Both the position numbers and the translations under genes were made by a program. Of a stretch of DNA of 64,000 bases, positions 51,799-59,897 are shown piece after piece. The notes under the pieces are model-generated. The model was not told the origin of the DNA. It saw nothing but the letters and a program-made list of their open reading frames with translations, and ran no database searches. Every line of letters begins with the position of its first letter. The stretch's first letter is position 1. Origin of the DNA: Aeromicrobium sp. PE09-221. GTDB taxonomy: Bacteria > Actinomycetota > Actinomycetes > Propionibacteriales > Nocardioidaceae. Location: NCBI RefSeq assembly GCF_002174305.1, contig NZ_MIJB01000010.1:94609-158608 (forward strand), written 5' to 3'.

Positions 51799-52059
51799 GC
51801 CGTGCGGGGCACGAACACTGCGGTGCCACCCGGTCCGGCTAGGCGGTGAGGCTGTACTGACTTCTCCGCTGCTGAACGAGACGACGGAGCCTCTCGAACG
51901 ATGGTCTCTTGCCCGACCGAACTGGCAAGGGGTACGCCGTTCAGACTCTGATATCGATCTCACCGCGATGTCTCGCGCTCCGATCGAGGACGACGACAGC
52001 TGACGGAAAATCTGAGTGACGTCAACCGCCACCATCACCCCATCAGGAAGGCGATCTCC
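51799..52059. other. Gap between Csp-like and DUF305 genes
   Basis: This 261 bp gap has no convincing gene. A promoter for the DUF305 gene must lie here, but I cannot point to boxes. Confidence 0.35.
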
Positions 52060-52737
52060 ATGTCATCGCATCACACGCAGAAGCCGTCCGGCGCCAGCGA
52101 GCGCAGCGGGCGGGATCAGAAGCCTGACGAGCCGAAGAAGGACCAGGCGCACGAGCGGCGAATGTACCTCCGTTTCGGGCTGATGATCGCCACCTCCACG
52201 GTGGTGATGTTCGTCCTGATGTACTCAAACGTCTTCGCCTTTGACCACGTGCGGTGGAGCGAGGAGCGCTTCTACATGGCGCTATTGATGGGCGGCGCCA
52301 TGGCGTTGGTGATGTTCGCGTTCATGCGCAGCATGATGTACAAGAACCGCGCCTACAACCTCGTGCTCGTTGCGGTGGCGGTGCTGCTGTGTGCAGGTGG
52401 GCTGTACCTCTCACGCTCCCAGGCGTTGGTCGACGACCGGGCGTACATGAAGGGCATGATTCCGCACCATTCGATCGCCATCTTGACCAGCGAGCGGGCC
52501 GACATCGATGACGTTCGCGTTCGAGAGCTCGCCGATGGGATCATCAAGGCCCAGCGCAAGGAGATCAAGGAGATGGACTGGCTGATCGAGGACATCGACG
52601 AGAACGGCCAAGCCACCACTCAGGAGGAGGCCGATCGGCGTCCCGTCCCAAGCTTTGAGGGAACCGCCGCCAGCCATCTGGAAGATGTCATCGATGCCCT
52701 CGTCACGGTCGCTCTGTTGGCCGTCCCACATCCTTGA
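52060..52737 (+). CDS. DUF305 membrane protein
   Basis: This 225-residue protein has a polar, charged N-terminus (1-35), three membrane spans (about 40-58, 72-90 and 97-113) and a cytosolic or outside domain with the motif YMKGMIPHHSIAI near residue 135, the DUF305 His-His signature. DUF305 proteins accompany copper and other metal genes and may bind metal. It stands at the end of the copper-related group. Confidence 0.82.
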   Translation: MSSHHTQKPSGASERSGRDQKPDEPKKDQAHERRMYLRFGLMIATSTVVMFVLMYSNVFAFDHVRWSEERFYMALLMGGAMALVMFAFMRSMMYKNRAYNLVLVAVAVLLCAGGLYLSRSQALVDDRAYMKGMIPHHSIAILTSERADIDDVRVRELADGIIKAQRKEIKEMDWLIEDIDENGQATTQEEADRRPVPSFEGTAASHLEDVIDALVTVALLAVPHP

Positions 52738-53179
52738 CCGCATGCGCCTGGCGGCATGTGGGCACCGTGCCCGTTTCGCTGTGCCATAAGAGACTTCAAG
52801 TCGGTGCACGCCGAGGGATGGACTTCGGGTGTAACGGTAGTTAACCGAAGAGACCGTCCCGTGAAATTGCCGTCAGGATTCGGATTTCCCTGCAGATCCC
52901 AACGTGCGTTCTTCTGGTTCGGGTCCCCCTCGGACGCGACTGCGGGGCTGGTCGTGATCAGCGAAGACGCAGTACGGGTCGCCTTGCGTCTTCGGCCGAG
53001 GCGGCACGATGGGAGAACGCGCCGACCCATGCGCACCGTTGACTGCCAGACGAGGTCGAAGGCCATTTAGGGTCGGATTTCACGTCGATCTGCAAGACCC
53101 GCGCGATGGCGTAGTCGAGCCGTAGCTGTCTAACAGTGGCCAATTTGTGTCCGGATTGACCCGTCACCTTTCGCCGGTA
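52738..53179. other. Gene-free stretch before the attachment region
   Basis: No gene of known type is seen in these roughly 440 bp. Some weak frames exist in both directions but none has a ribosome-binding site or a familiar motif. Confidence 0.4.
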
Positions 53180-53357
53180 TTCGGGTACTGTCGGTAGAGA
53201 CACAAGGGAATCCTCCCTACCATTAGAGGGAATTCCGTAATTCTCGGTACCAAGCGTGTGGGCTCGGGTGGAGTTCGGCTTCGTCAGGGGGTCGCAGGTT
53301 CAAATCCTGTCAGCCCGACCGTGAGGTACCGGGAATTCCAGCGGAATTCCCGGTACC
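53180..53357 (+). other. Attachment region A: tRNA-Pro 3' end with flanking palindromes
   Basis: At 53285-53320 lies the end of a tRNA: GCAGG-TTCAAAT-CCTGT is the T arm, and CAGCCCG-A-CC is the acceptor end. The set fits tRNA-Pro. No anticodon arm or 5' half is present, so this is an att site. The 57 bases from 53285 equal 61324-61380. A perfect 15-base inverted repeat follows, GGTACCGGGAATTCC (53325-53339) with its mirror (53343-53357), probably an integrase arm or terminator. Similar palindrome halves lie upstream near 53230-53250. Confidence 0.85.
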
Positions 53358-53498
53358 GGATTTGATCACAGATCGTCAAGTGTCCACTTTTGTGTCCACA
53401 TTGGACGCCAGGACCGCCCTCCCGCTGCTTCCACGTTCCGTTCGGTTCGTCACCGTGCGTGACCGAGTGGCGCGGTCGAGTGCGCACACCTATCCGGC

Positions 53499-53726
53499 AT
53501 GAACGACACCCACACCCCTTCCGCACTGGAACCGATGATGAGCGTCGAGGAACTCTCGGCCTACCTCGACGTCCCGATCCGCACCCTCTACGACTGGCGC
53601 CGCGTCGGACGCGGACCCTGTCCCATCCGCGTCGGCCGGCAACTGCGCTACTTCGTCAGCGACGTGCAGCAGTGGCTCGCCGACCAGCGCGAGCTGAGCA
53701 GCGGGACCAACGCGGCCACTGGCTGA
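53499..53726 (+). CDS. xis: Excisionase-like small DNA-binding protein
   Basis: This is a 75-residue protein with a MerR-like winged helix, as in excisionases: MMSVEELSAYLDVPIRTLYDW, then RVGRQLRYFVSDVQQWLADQ. Such proteins bend att DNA to favour excision. It lies 142 bp right of the attachment site and 13 bp before the start of an integrase remnant, the usual xis-int order. Confidence 0.82.
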   Translation: MNDTHTPSALEPMMSVEELSAYLDVPIRTLYDWRRVGRGPCPIRVGRQLRYFVSDVQQWLADQRELSSGTNAATG

Positions 53727-53739
53727 GGGGAGCCCGACG

Positions 53740-53800
53740 GTGACCAAGCCATGCCTTGCGATCGGCACCTACGGGTCCATCGCCTACGAAACCATCGCTT
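53740..53800 (+). pseudogene. 5' stub of a tyrosine integrase gene
   Basis: After the GTG at 53740 the sequence reads VTKPCLAIGTYGSIAYE. The pattern K-x-x-L-x-I-G-T-x-G-x-I is the usual opening of actinobacterial tyrosine integrases. After about 20 codons the match is lost, and the frame runs into the arsenic island. The catalytic part is gone. Confidence 0.6.
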
Positions 53801-53887
53801 CGGTGGCCCAATGCGATCGGCGGCTGAACCTGCTGCGGGCTTCAAGGAGCGCGCAGGCGTCCAGGACGCCACGCCTCCACGAGAGGG

Positions 53888-54259
53888 TCAGGTGGTGACC
53901 AGATTTTGCGCGTCGCGAGCGGTGGGGTCCCGCAGTACGTCGGACAGGTGGCCCAGTGCCCCGGGGACCACGGAGTAGAACGCCCACGTGCCTCGCTGCT
54001 CGCGCCCGAGCAGTCCCGCCTCGACGAGGATCTTCAGATGGTGGGACACCGTCGGCTGGCTCAAACCCACGGGCTCGGTGATGTCGCAGACGCACGCTTC
54101 GCCGCCCTCGTGCGCCGCCACGAGTGAGAGCAGCCGCACGCGCGTGGGGTCGGCGAGAGCCTTGAACTTGCGTGACAGCTCGGTCGCGTCGTCCGGAGTG
54201 ATCGGAGCGGCCGTCAGCGGGATGCAGCAGCTGGCGTCCTGTCCGTTGGGGGTTGCCAT
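53888..54259 (-). CDS. arsR: ArsR arsenite repressor, first copy
   Basis: This is a 123-residue ArsR with an N-terminal Cys pair (11, 12) and CVC (56, 58) at the start of the recognition-side helix, as in the corynebacterial type that uses Cys15, Cys16 and Cys55. The core KALADPTRVRLLSLVA and PVGLSQPTVSHHLKILVEAGLL is typical. Arsenite binding releases the operator. Start ATG 54259 has no ribosome-binding site; CATACT lies six bases upstream, so it may be leaderless. It is divergent from acr3. Confidence 0.87.
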   Translation of the reverse strand: MATPNGQDASCCIPLTAAPITPDDATELSRKFKALADPTRVRLLSLVAAHEGGEACVCDITEPVGLSQPTVSHHLKILVEAGLLGREQRGTWAFYSVVPGALGHLSDVLRDPTARDAQNLVTT

Positions 54260-54391
54260 GGGCCCAGTATGTCCCCATTCGGCAAGGGGGAACGGCCAAG
54301 GTCGCGGGGTGTCGATCTGATCGGAACAGTTCACCGGGCGTTCATCCGGCATGGGAAGGTCGACCGGCAACGCGGGGTAGGCTCCTTCTAG

Positions 54392-54408
54392 ATAGACAAC
54401 CGTCGATG
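54392..54408. promoter_or_regulatory. ArsR operator before acr3
   Basis: ATAGACAACCGTCGATG fits the palindrome ATNGAC-AAYC-GTCNAT and recurs before the second ars transcript at 57304-57320 (14 of 17 bases equal). It lies about 30 bp upstream of the acr3 start. Confidence 0.6.
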
Positions 54409-54436
54409 GAGGACTGAGGTCCTCGAGGAGCCGCAC

Positions 54437-55543
54437 GTGACGTCCGCACCCGCTGCAGACAGAAGATCCGAAACCGAAGTCGTCGCCCACCTGTCGCGAC
54501 TGGACCGCTTCCTGCCGGTGTGGATCATCCTGGCGATGGCGCTGGGCCTGGTTCTCGGTCGCACGGTCGACGGACTGGACGAGGCGCTGGACTCGGTGAA
54601 GATCGGCTCGGTGTCGTTGCCGATCGCGATCGGCCTGCTCGTGATGATGTACCCGGTGTTGGCGAAGGTCCGCTACGACGAGACCCAGCGCGTCACGGGG
54701 GACCACAAGCTGCTCGGTGCTTCGTTGTTCATGAACTGGATCCTGGGGCCGGCACTCATGTTCGCCCTCGCCTGGCTGATGCTGCCGGACCTGCCGGAGT
54801 TCCGCACCGGCCTGATCATCGTCGGCCTCGCGCGCTGCATCGCGATGGTGCTGATCTGGAACGACCTGGCGTGCGGAGATCGTGAGGCCGCAGCGGTGCT
54901 CGTCGCCGTCAACTCCGTCTTCCAGGTGTTTGCCTTCGGAGCGCTCGGCTGGTTCTACCTGCAGACGCTGCCGGGATGGCTGGGTCTGGAGACGACGTCG
55001 GCCGAGTTCTCGTTCTGGTCCATCACCGGGAGCGTGCTGGTCTTCCTGGGCATCCCGCTCGTCGCCGGATTCCTGACCCGCACGATCGGGGAGAAGGCGA
55101 AGGGACGTGAGTGGTACGAGGACACGTTCCTTCCCCGGCTCGGACCCTGGGCGCTCTACGGCCTGCTCTTCACCATCGTGGTCCTGTTCGCCCTGCAGGG
55201 CGACGCGATCACGAGCCAGCCGTTCGACGTCGTGCGCATCTCGCTGCCGCTGCTGGCCTACTTCACGATCACGTTCGTCCTGGGGATGGTGCTCGGCAAG
55301 GTGCTCGACCTCGGCTACGCCAAGACGGCCACCCTGGCGTTCACCGCCTCCGGGAACAACTTTGAGCTCGCGATCGCAGTCGCGATCGGCACGTTCGGCG
55401 TCACCTCCGGCCAGGCGCTCGCCGGTGTGGTCGGGCCGCTGATCGAGGTCCCCGTTCTCGTCGGGCTCGTCTATGTCGCGCTCTGGGCCCGCAAGTTCTT
55501 CACTCCCTCCACCACCTCCGACCAAGGAGCACCGCATGTCTGA
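54437..55543 (+). CDS. acr3: Acr3 arsenite exporter
   Basis: This is a 368-residue arsenite transporter with about ten spans. Signature segments are IGLLVMMYPVLAKVRYDE near residue 55-70, GLARCIAMVLIWNDLA near 130-145 with the essential Cys, and ASGNNFELAIAVAIG near 310. The GTG start follows GAGGAG. It leads a transcript with arsC and the thioredoxin-reductase-like gene. Confidence 0.93.
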   Translation: MTSAPAADRRSETEVVAHLSRLDRFLPVWIILAMALGLVLGRTVDGLDEALDSVKIGSVSLPIAIGLLVMMYPVLAKVRYDETQRVTGDHKLLGASLFMNWILGPALMFALAWLMLPDLPEFRTGLIIVGLARCIAMVLIWNDLACGDREAAAVLVAVNSVFQVFAFGALGWFYLQTLPGWLGLETTSAEFSFWSITGSVLVFLGIPLVAGFLTRTIGEKAKGREWYEDTFLPRLGPWALYGLLFTIVVLFALQGDAITSQPFDVVRISLPLLAYFTITFVLGMVLGKVLDLGYAKTATLAFTASGNNFELAIAVAIGTFGVTSGQALAGVVGPLIEVPVLVGLVYVALWARKFFTPSTTSDQGAPHV

Positions 55544-55955
55544 TCGTCCCTCCGTGCTGTTCGTCTGCGTCCACAACGCCGGACGATCCCAGATGGCCGC
55601 CGGCTTCCTGACCGCGCTGGCCGGCGATCGCATCGACGTCCGCTCCGCCGGTTCGATGCCCGGAGACCAGATCAACCCGGTCGCCGTCGAGGCGATGCGC
55701 GAGGTCGGCATCGACATCGCCGGAGAGCAGCCCAAGAAGCTCACCGAGGACGCCGTGAAGGCCTCCGACGTCGTCATCACGATGGGCTGCGGCGACGAGT
55801 GCCCGTACTTCCCGGGCAAGCGCTACGAGGACTGGGTCCTGGAGGATCCGGCCGGTCAGGGCATCGACGCGGTGCGCCCGATCCGTGACGAGATCCGCAG
55901 CCGAATCGAGGAGCTCATCGCCTCCTTGTCGCCCGAGGGGGCGAACCGTGTCTGA
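55536..55955 (+). CDS. arsC: Arsenate reductase, low-molecular-weight phosphatase type
   Basis: This is a 139-residue ArsC with CVHNAGRS (Cys11 to Ser18), the P-loop that binds arsenate, and a Cys pair in [12 protein letters not shown] near residue 87-98. It reduces arsenate to arsenite for Acr3, with mycothiol or thioredoxin as likely reductant. AAGGAG precedes the ATG, which lies inside the end of acr3. Confidence 0.9.
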   Translation: MSDRPSVLFVCVHNAGRSQMAAGFLTALAGDRIDVRSAGSMPGDQINPVAVEAMREVGIDIAGEQPKKLTEDAVKASDVVITMGCGDECPYFPGKRYEDWVLEDPAGQGIDAVRPIRDEIRSRIEELIASLSPEGANRV

Positions 55956-56898
55956 CGTCCGCAGCGTCATCATCATCGGCTCCGGCCCCTCCGGGTACAC
56001 CGCTGCCATCTACGCCGCCCGTGCCAACCTCGAGCCGCTCGTGTTCGAGGGCTCGGTCACCGCTGGTGGCGCGCTGATGAACACCACCGACGTGGAGAAC
56101 TTCCCCGGCTTCCCGGACGGCATCATGGGCCCGGCCCTGATGGACAACCTGCGCGCCCAGGCCGACCGCTTCGGCGCCGAGCTGGTGTCCGACGACGTCA
56201 CCTCGGTCGACCTCACCGGCGACATCAAGACCGTCTCGCTGGCCAACGGCAACACCTACCGTGCGCACGCGGTGATCCTCGCGATGGGCTCGGGCTACCG
56301 CAAGCTCGGCATCGAGGGCGAGGACGCGCTCTCGGGCCACGGCGTCAGCTGGTGTGCCACGTGTGACGGCTTCTTCTTCCGCGGCAAGGACATCGCGGTC
56401 GTCGGTGGCGGCGACTCCGCGGTCGAGGAGGCGCTGTTCCTCACCCGCTTCGCCGACAAGGTCACCCTGATCCACCGTCGCGACGAGCTGCGCGCCAGCA
56501 AGATCATGGCCGACCGCGCCTACGCCAACGACAAGCTCGAGTTCGCGTGGAACAGCGCCGTCGACCAGATCCACGGCGACGGCATCCTCGAGGGCGTCAC
56601 GCTGCGCGACACCCAGACGGGTGAGACCCGCCGTCTCGACGTCAGCGGCCTGTTCATCGCGATCGGCCACGACCCGCGCTCCGAGCTGCTGACCGGCCAG
56701 GTCGACCTCGACGACGAGGGCTACGTCCTCGTCCAGCCCGGCTCCACCGCCACCAACCTGCGCGGCGTCTTCGCCGCGGGCGACCTCGTGGACCACACGT
56801 ACCGCCAGGCGATCACGGCTGCCGGCACCGGCTGCCAGGCCGCCCTGGACGCCGAGCGCTTCCTGGCCGACATCGAGGCGGGCTTGGTGAACGCCTAG
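55948..56898 (+). CDS. trxB: Thioredoxin-reductase-like flavoprotein
   Basis: This is a 316-residue protein with FAD site [20 protein letters not shown] (about 8-27), redox pair CATC at 136-139, NADPH site [17 protein letters not shown] near 155 and the FAD end [11 protein letters not shown] near 275. The GTG overlaps arsC by eight bases. In ars operons it recycles the thiol that reduces ArsC. Confidence 0.9.
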   Translation: MSDVRSVIIIGSGPSGYTAAIYAARANLEPLVFEGSVTAGGALMNTTDVENFPGFPDGIMGPALMDNLRAQADRFGAELVSDDVTSVDLTGDIKTVSLANGNTYRAHAVILAMGSGYRKLGIEGEDALSGHGVSWCATCDGFFFRGKDIAVVGGGDSAVEEALFLTRFADKVTLIHRRDELRASKIMADRAYANDKLEFAWNSAVDQIHGDGILEGVTLRDTQTGETRRLDVSGLFIAIGHDPRSELLTGQVDLDDEGYVLVQPGSTATNLRGVFAAGDLVDHTYRQAITAAGTGCQAALDAERFLADIEAGLVNA

Positions 56899-56900
56899 CG

Positions 56901-57248
56901 TCAGGCGTCCAGCGCACGGGCGAGGGTAGCCATTGCGCCGGGGACGAGGGCGTAGAAGGACCACTGGCCGCGCTTGGTCCGGGTCAGCAGTCCGGCCTTG
57001 ACGAGGATCCCCAGGTGGTGGCTGACCGTCCCTTGGCTCAGGTCGAGCGACTCGTTCAGGTCGCAGACACACGCTTCACCGGTCTCGGTGGCGGCGATGA
57101 GGGACAGCAGTCGAAGGCGGCTCGGGTCGCCCATCGCCTTGAACCGGGCGGCGAGGCTTGTGGCCTCCGCATCGCTCAGGACGCCGCCGGTGACGGGGGA
57201 GCAGCAGCTCGTGGAGACCGGTTCCAGCACGGTGAGTTCGGTGGCCAT
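56901..57248 (-). CDS. arsR: ArsR arsenite repressor, second copy
   Basis: This is a 115-residue ArsR with a Cys pair (15, 16) and CVC (60, 62), the same type as the first copy but clearly different in sequence. The core AMGDPSRLRLLSLIAATETG and LDLSQGTVSHHLGILVKAGLL is typical. The gene ends close to the trxB stop, convergent with it, and is divergent from the downstream flavoprotein gene. Confidence 0.87.
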   Translation of the reverse strand: MATELTVLEPVSTSCCSPVTGGVLSDAEATSLAARFKAMGDPSRLRLLSLIAATETGEACVCDLNESLDLSQGTVSHHLGILVKAGLLTRTKRGQWSFYALVPGAMATLARALDA

Positions 57249-57266
57249 GACGCCACCCTAGATCGT

Positions 57267-57286
57267 TCATTGACATTCTTCAATGA
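57267..57286. promoter_or_regulatory. ArsR operator at the second repressor
   Basis: TCATTGA (57267-57273) and TCAATGA (57280-57286) are perfect mirror images six bases apart; the core ATTGAC-ATTC-TTCAAT is of the same form as the other two ars operators. It sits 19 bp before the arsR start. Confidence 0.65.
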
Positions 57287-57303
57287 GCCGCTACAGTCGA
57301 GGC

Positions 57304-57320
57304 ATCGACAATCGTCAATG
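57304..57320. promoter_or_regulatory. ArsR operator before the flavoprotein gene
   Basis: ATCGACAATCGTCAATG equals the acr3 operator at 14 of 17 bases and lies close upstream of the flavoprotein start at 57339. Confidence 0.6.
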
Positions 57321-57338
57321 TACGCGAGGAGCGTCCTG

Positions 57339-58679
57339 ATGTCTGAGCTTTCCGACCTACCCGTCGTCGTGATCGGTGCGGGCCCCGCCGGCCTTGCCGC
57401 CGCCGCCCACCTGCGTGGCCGTGGAGTGGACTTCATCGTCCTGGAGGCGGGAGACGCCGCAGGTGCGGCTGTCCGGGAATGGGGCCACGTGCGGCTCTTC
57501 TCCGCGTGGTCCGAGCTGATCGACCCCGCTGCCGAGAAGGTCCTGGCGGACGCCGGCTGGAACCCGCCTGACCCGAAGCGCTACCCCACGGGGGCGGACT
57601 GGGCGGCCGGCTACCTCCAGCCCCTGGCCGATGCGCTCGGTGGCTCGGTCCGCTTCAACACGACGGTGAAGGCCGTGGCCAAGCAGTCGCGCGACCGCTT
57701 GGTGAGCTCGGGTCGCGACGAGGCCCCGTTCACCGTCCACGTCACCACGCCCCTTGGGGCCGAGCACCTCACCGCCCGTGCGGTGATCGACGCCTCCGGC
57801 ACCTGGAGCGGTCCCAACCCGCTCGGCGGGGACGGCGTCCCGGCCATCGGCGAGCACGAGACGACGGACCGCATCTCCTACCGGATCCCGGACCTCGGCA
57901 ACGCCGAAGAGCTCGACCGCTACGCCGGAAAGCACGTCGTCGTGGCTGGGACGGGCGCCTCGGCGAAGGGCGCGCTGATCGGGCTCACCGCCCTGGCCGG
58001 GACGGCGCCCGAGACGCGCATCACTTGGCTCGTCCGGCGCGCGAGCGTGGGGGAGGCGTTCGCCGGCAGCGGCCAGGACGAGCTGCCGGCGCGGGGTGAG
58101 CTCGGTCAGCAGGCCCAGGCAGCAGTCGAATCCGGACCCGTGACGATGATGAAGGGCTTCCGGACATCGCGCGTCTCGCGGGAGGACGACGACAGGCTGA
58201 CCATCGAGTCCTTCGACGGACAGATCGTCACCGACGTGGACGAAGTGGTCGTCCTGACCGGCTTCCGCCCCGACCTGCAGATGCTGTCGGAAATGCGACT
58301 GGACCTCGATCCGGTGCTGCAGGCACCTCGCGAGCTGGCGCCGCTGATCGACCCGAACGAGCACTCCTGCGGCACCGTCTACCCGCACGGCGCCAAGCAG
58401 CTCGCCCAGCCCGAGAGCGGGTTCTTCCTGGTCGGCATGAAGTCCTACGGTCGTGCGACGTCCTTCCTCGCGCTGACCGGCTTCGAGCAGACGCGTTCGG
58501 TCGTAGCGGCCATCGCCGGCGACCACGAAGCCGCGGAACGCGTGGAGCTGACCCTCCCCGACACGGGCGTCTGCGGTGGTGCCGGACTCTTCGACGACGA
58601 GAGCGCCGAGGGCGGGAGCTGCTGCGCCGCCCCCGCTGCGCCCGAGCTCATCCCGCTCGGCAGCCCGACCACCCCATGA
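57339..58679 (+). CDS. Flavoprotein of the arsenic island, ArsO-like
   Basis: This is a 446-residue flavoprotein. FAD site VVVIGAGPAGLAAAAHLRG lies near residues 8-26 and a second nucleotide site, VVVAGTGASAKGALIGL, near 205. The C-terminus has cysteines VCGG and SCCAAP. The protein resembles monooxygenases in ars operons; some act on organic arsenicals, but the substrate here is open. GAGGAG precedes the ATG. It leads a transcript with arsC2. Confidence 0.78.
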   Translation: MSELSDLPVVVIGAGPAGLAAAAHLRGRGVDFIVLEAGDAAGAAVREWGHVRLFSAWSELIDPAAEKVLADAGWNPPDPKRYPTGADWAAGYLQPLADALGGSVRFNTTVKAVAKQSRDRLVSSGRDEAPFTVHVTTPLGAEHLTARAVIDASGTWSGPNPLGGDGVPAIGEHETTDRISYRIPDLGNAEELDRYAGKHVVVAGTGASAKGALIGLTALAGTAPETRITWLVRRASVGEAFAGSGQDELPARGELGQQAQAAVESGPVTMMKGFRTSRVSREDDDRLTIESFDGQIVTDVDEVVVLTGFRPDLQMLSEMRLDLDPVLQAPRELAPLIDPNEHSCGTVYPHGAKQLAQPESGFFLVGMKSYGRATSFLALTGFEQTRSVVAAIAGDHEAAERVELTLPDTGVCGGAGLFDDESAEGGSCCAAPAAPELIPLGSPTTP

Positions 58680-58696
58680 GCCAAGGAGGCAGGACA

Positions 58697-59314
58697 GTGG
58701 AACCATCGCACGAGTTGAACCGAGAGGCGATCGCGGCGGAGATCGCCTACGAGCACCAAGGCACGTTCGCGCTCGACGAAGTCAGGGAATTCGTCGATCG
58801 CGCAGCCGAGTCGCTGCTGACCGACGCGAAGATCGCACGGCACGTCCCGCTGCTCGTCAGTCGCTACGCTCGCGAACTCTTGACGGCCTCGGCCCAGACG
58901 AAGGGACTGATCGCGAAGAAGGTTCCCGAGCTCCTGTTCGTCTGCGTGCAGAACGCTGGACGCTCACAGATCGCCGCCGCCATCGCCGCGCACCTGGCGC
59001 CGGGCAAGGTGCACGTGCGTTCGGCCGGGTCCCGGCCCACGGGCGAGATCAATCCTCTGGCGGTCCAGGTGCTCGCCGAGCGCGGCATCGAGTTGGCCGA
59101 GGCGTATCCGAAGCCGCTCTCCGACGACGTCCTGCACGCTGCGGACGTCATCGTCACCATGGGCTGCGGCGACGAGTGCCCCTACTTCCCCGGCAAGCGG
59201 TACGAGGACTGGGACGTCTCGGACCCCGAGGGTGCCACGATCGAAGAGGCACGAGACATCCGGGACGACATCCAGCGTCGTGTCACGGATCTGCTCCGTG
59301 ACCTCGCCATCTGA
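58697..59314 (+). CDS. arsC: Arsenate reductase with N-terminal helical domain
   Basis: This is a 205-residue protein. The first 75 residues form a helical domain (TFALDEVREFVDRAAESLL) found in some actinobacterial ArsC fusions, followed by the phosphatase-type domain with CVQNAGRS at 83-90 and [12 protein letters not shown] later. The GTG at 58697 is chosen because AAGGAGG lies seven bases before it; an ATG at 58676 overlaps the previous stop and lacks such a site. Confidence 0.87.
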   Translation: MEPSHELNREAIAAEIAYEHQGTFALDEVREFVDRAAESLLTDAKIARHVPLLVSRYARELLTASAQTKGLIAKKVPELLFVCVQNAGRSQIAAAIAAHLAPGKVHVRSAGSRPTGEINPLAVQVLAERGIELAEAYPKPLSDDVLHAADVIVTMGCGDECPYFPGKRYEDWDVSDPEGATIEEARDIRDDIQRRVTDLLRDLAI

Positions 59315-59368
59315 GAACCGGGGGGCGCCTGTCAGCGGGCGGTCTCGGGCCACGGGCCACCAGGGGGA

Positions 59369-59890
59369 GTGAGAGACGACATCGCGATTCTCGGGATGAC
59401 TCCCGAGGACTGGCCACAGGTGGAGGCCATCTACGCAGCCGGCATCGACGCCGGACACGCGACCTTCGAGTCAGTGGTCCCGACCTGGGAGTCGTTCGAC
59501 TCCTCACGGCTTCCCGACCACCGTCTCGTGGCGGTGCACGCCTCCGGGGCGGTGGCCGGGTGGGCCGCCTGCTCGCCGGTGTCCAGCAGACCCGTGTACG
59601 CGGGTGTGGTCGAGCATTCGATCTACGTCGCGCCGCAAGCGCACGGCGGGGGGATCGGCGGTCTGCTCCTCGAAGCGCTCATCGGGTCCACGGAGGACGC
59701 GGGCATCTGGACCATCCAGTCGAGCATCTTCCCCGAGAACACGGCGAGCCTTCGCCTTCACGAACGGCACGGCTTCCGGACCATCGGCACCCGGACCCGC
59801 GTCGCGAAGGCCGTCGTCGGTCCCGCCGCGGGCAGATGGCGGGACACCGTCCTGGTCGAGCGCCGGACTCAGGTCGCGGGCATCGACTGA
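59369..59890 (+). CDS. arsN: ArsN-like GNAT acetyltransferase
   Basis: This is a 173-residue GNAT enzyme similar to phosphinothricin acetyltransferases: DWPQVEAIYAAGIDAGHATFE at the N-terminus, YVAPQAHGGGIGGLLLEAL (acetyl-CoA loop) near 92-110, and ENTASLRLHERHGFRTIGT near 130. ArsN detoxifies arsinothricin by acetylation. It has a GTG start directly after GGGGGA, unusually tight. Confidence 0.75.
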   Translation: MRDDIAILGMTPEDWPQVEAIYAAGIDAGHATFESVVPTWESFDSSRLPDHRLVAVHASGAVAGWAACSPVSSRPVYAGVVEHSIYVAPQAHGGGIGGLLLEALIGSTEDAGIWTIQSSIFPENTASLRLHERHGFRTIGTRTRVAKAVVGPAAGRWRDTVLVERRTQVAGID

Positions 59891-59897
59891 GCGACGG

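Noticed and set aside
38052..53179. Transposase or IS ends around the metal modules
   Set aside because: No transposase motif or terminal inverted repeats were found; joints are explained by remnants of transfer genes and att sites instead.
53285..53322. Complete tRNA-Pro gene
   Set aside because: Only the T arm and acceptor end are present; no anticodon or D arm upstream at either copy.
53284..53526. Minus-strand frame ending in GLTGFEPATP
   Set aside because: This is the well-known false peptide produced by reading across a tRNA 3' end; it marks the att site and not a gene.
55915..57072. Long minus-strand frame opposite trxB
   Set aside because: Antisense shadow with Val/Gly/Asp bias; the plus strand has clear FAD and CATC motifs.
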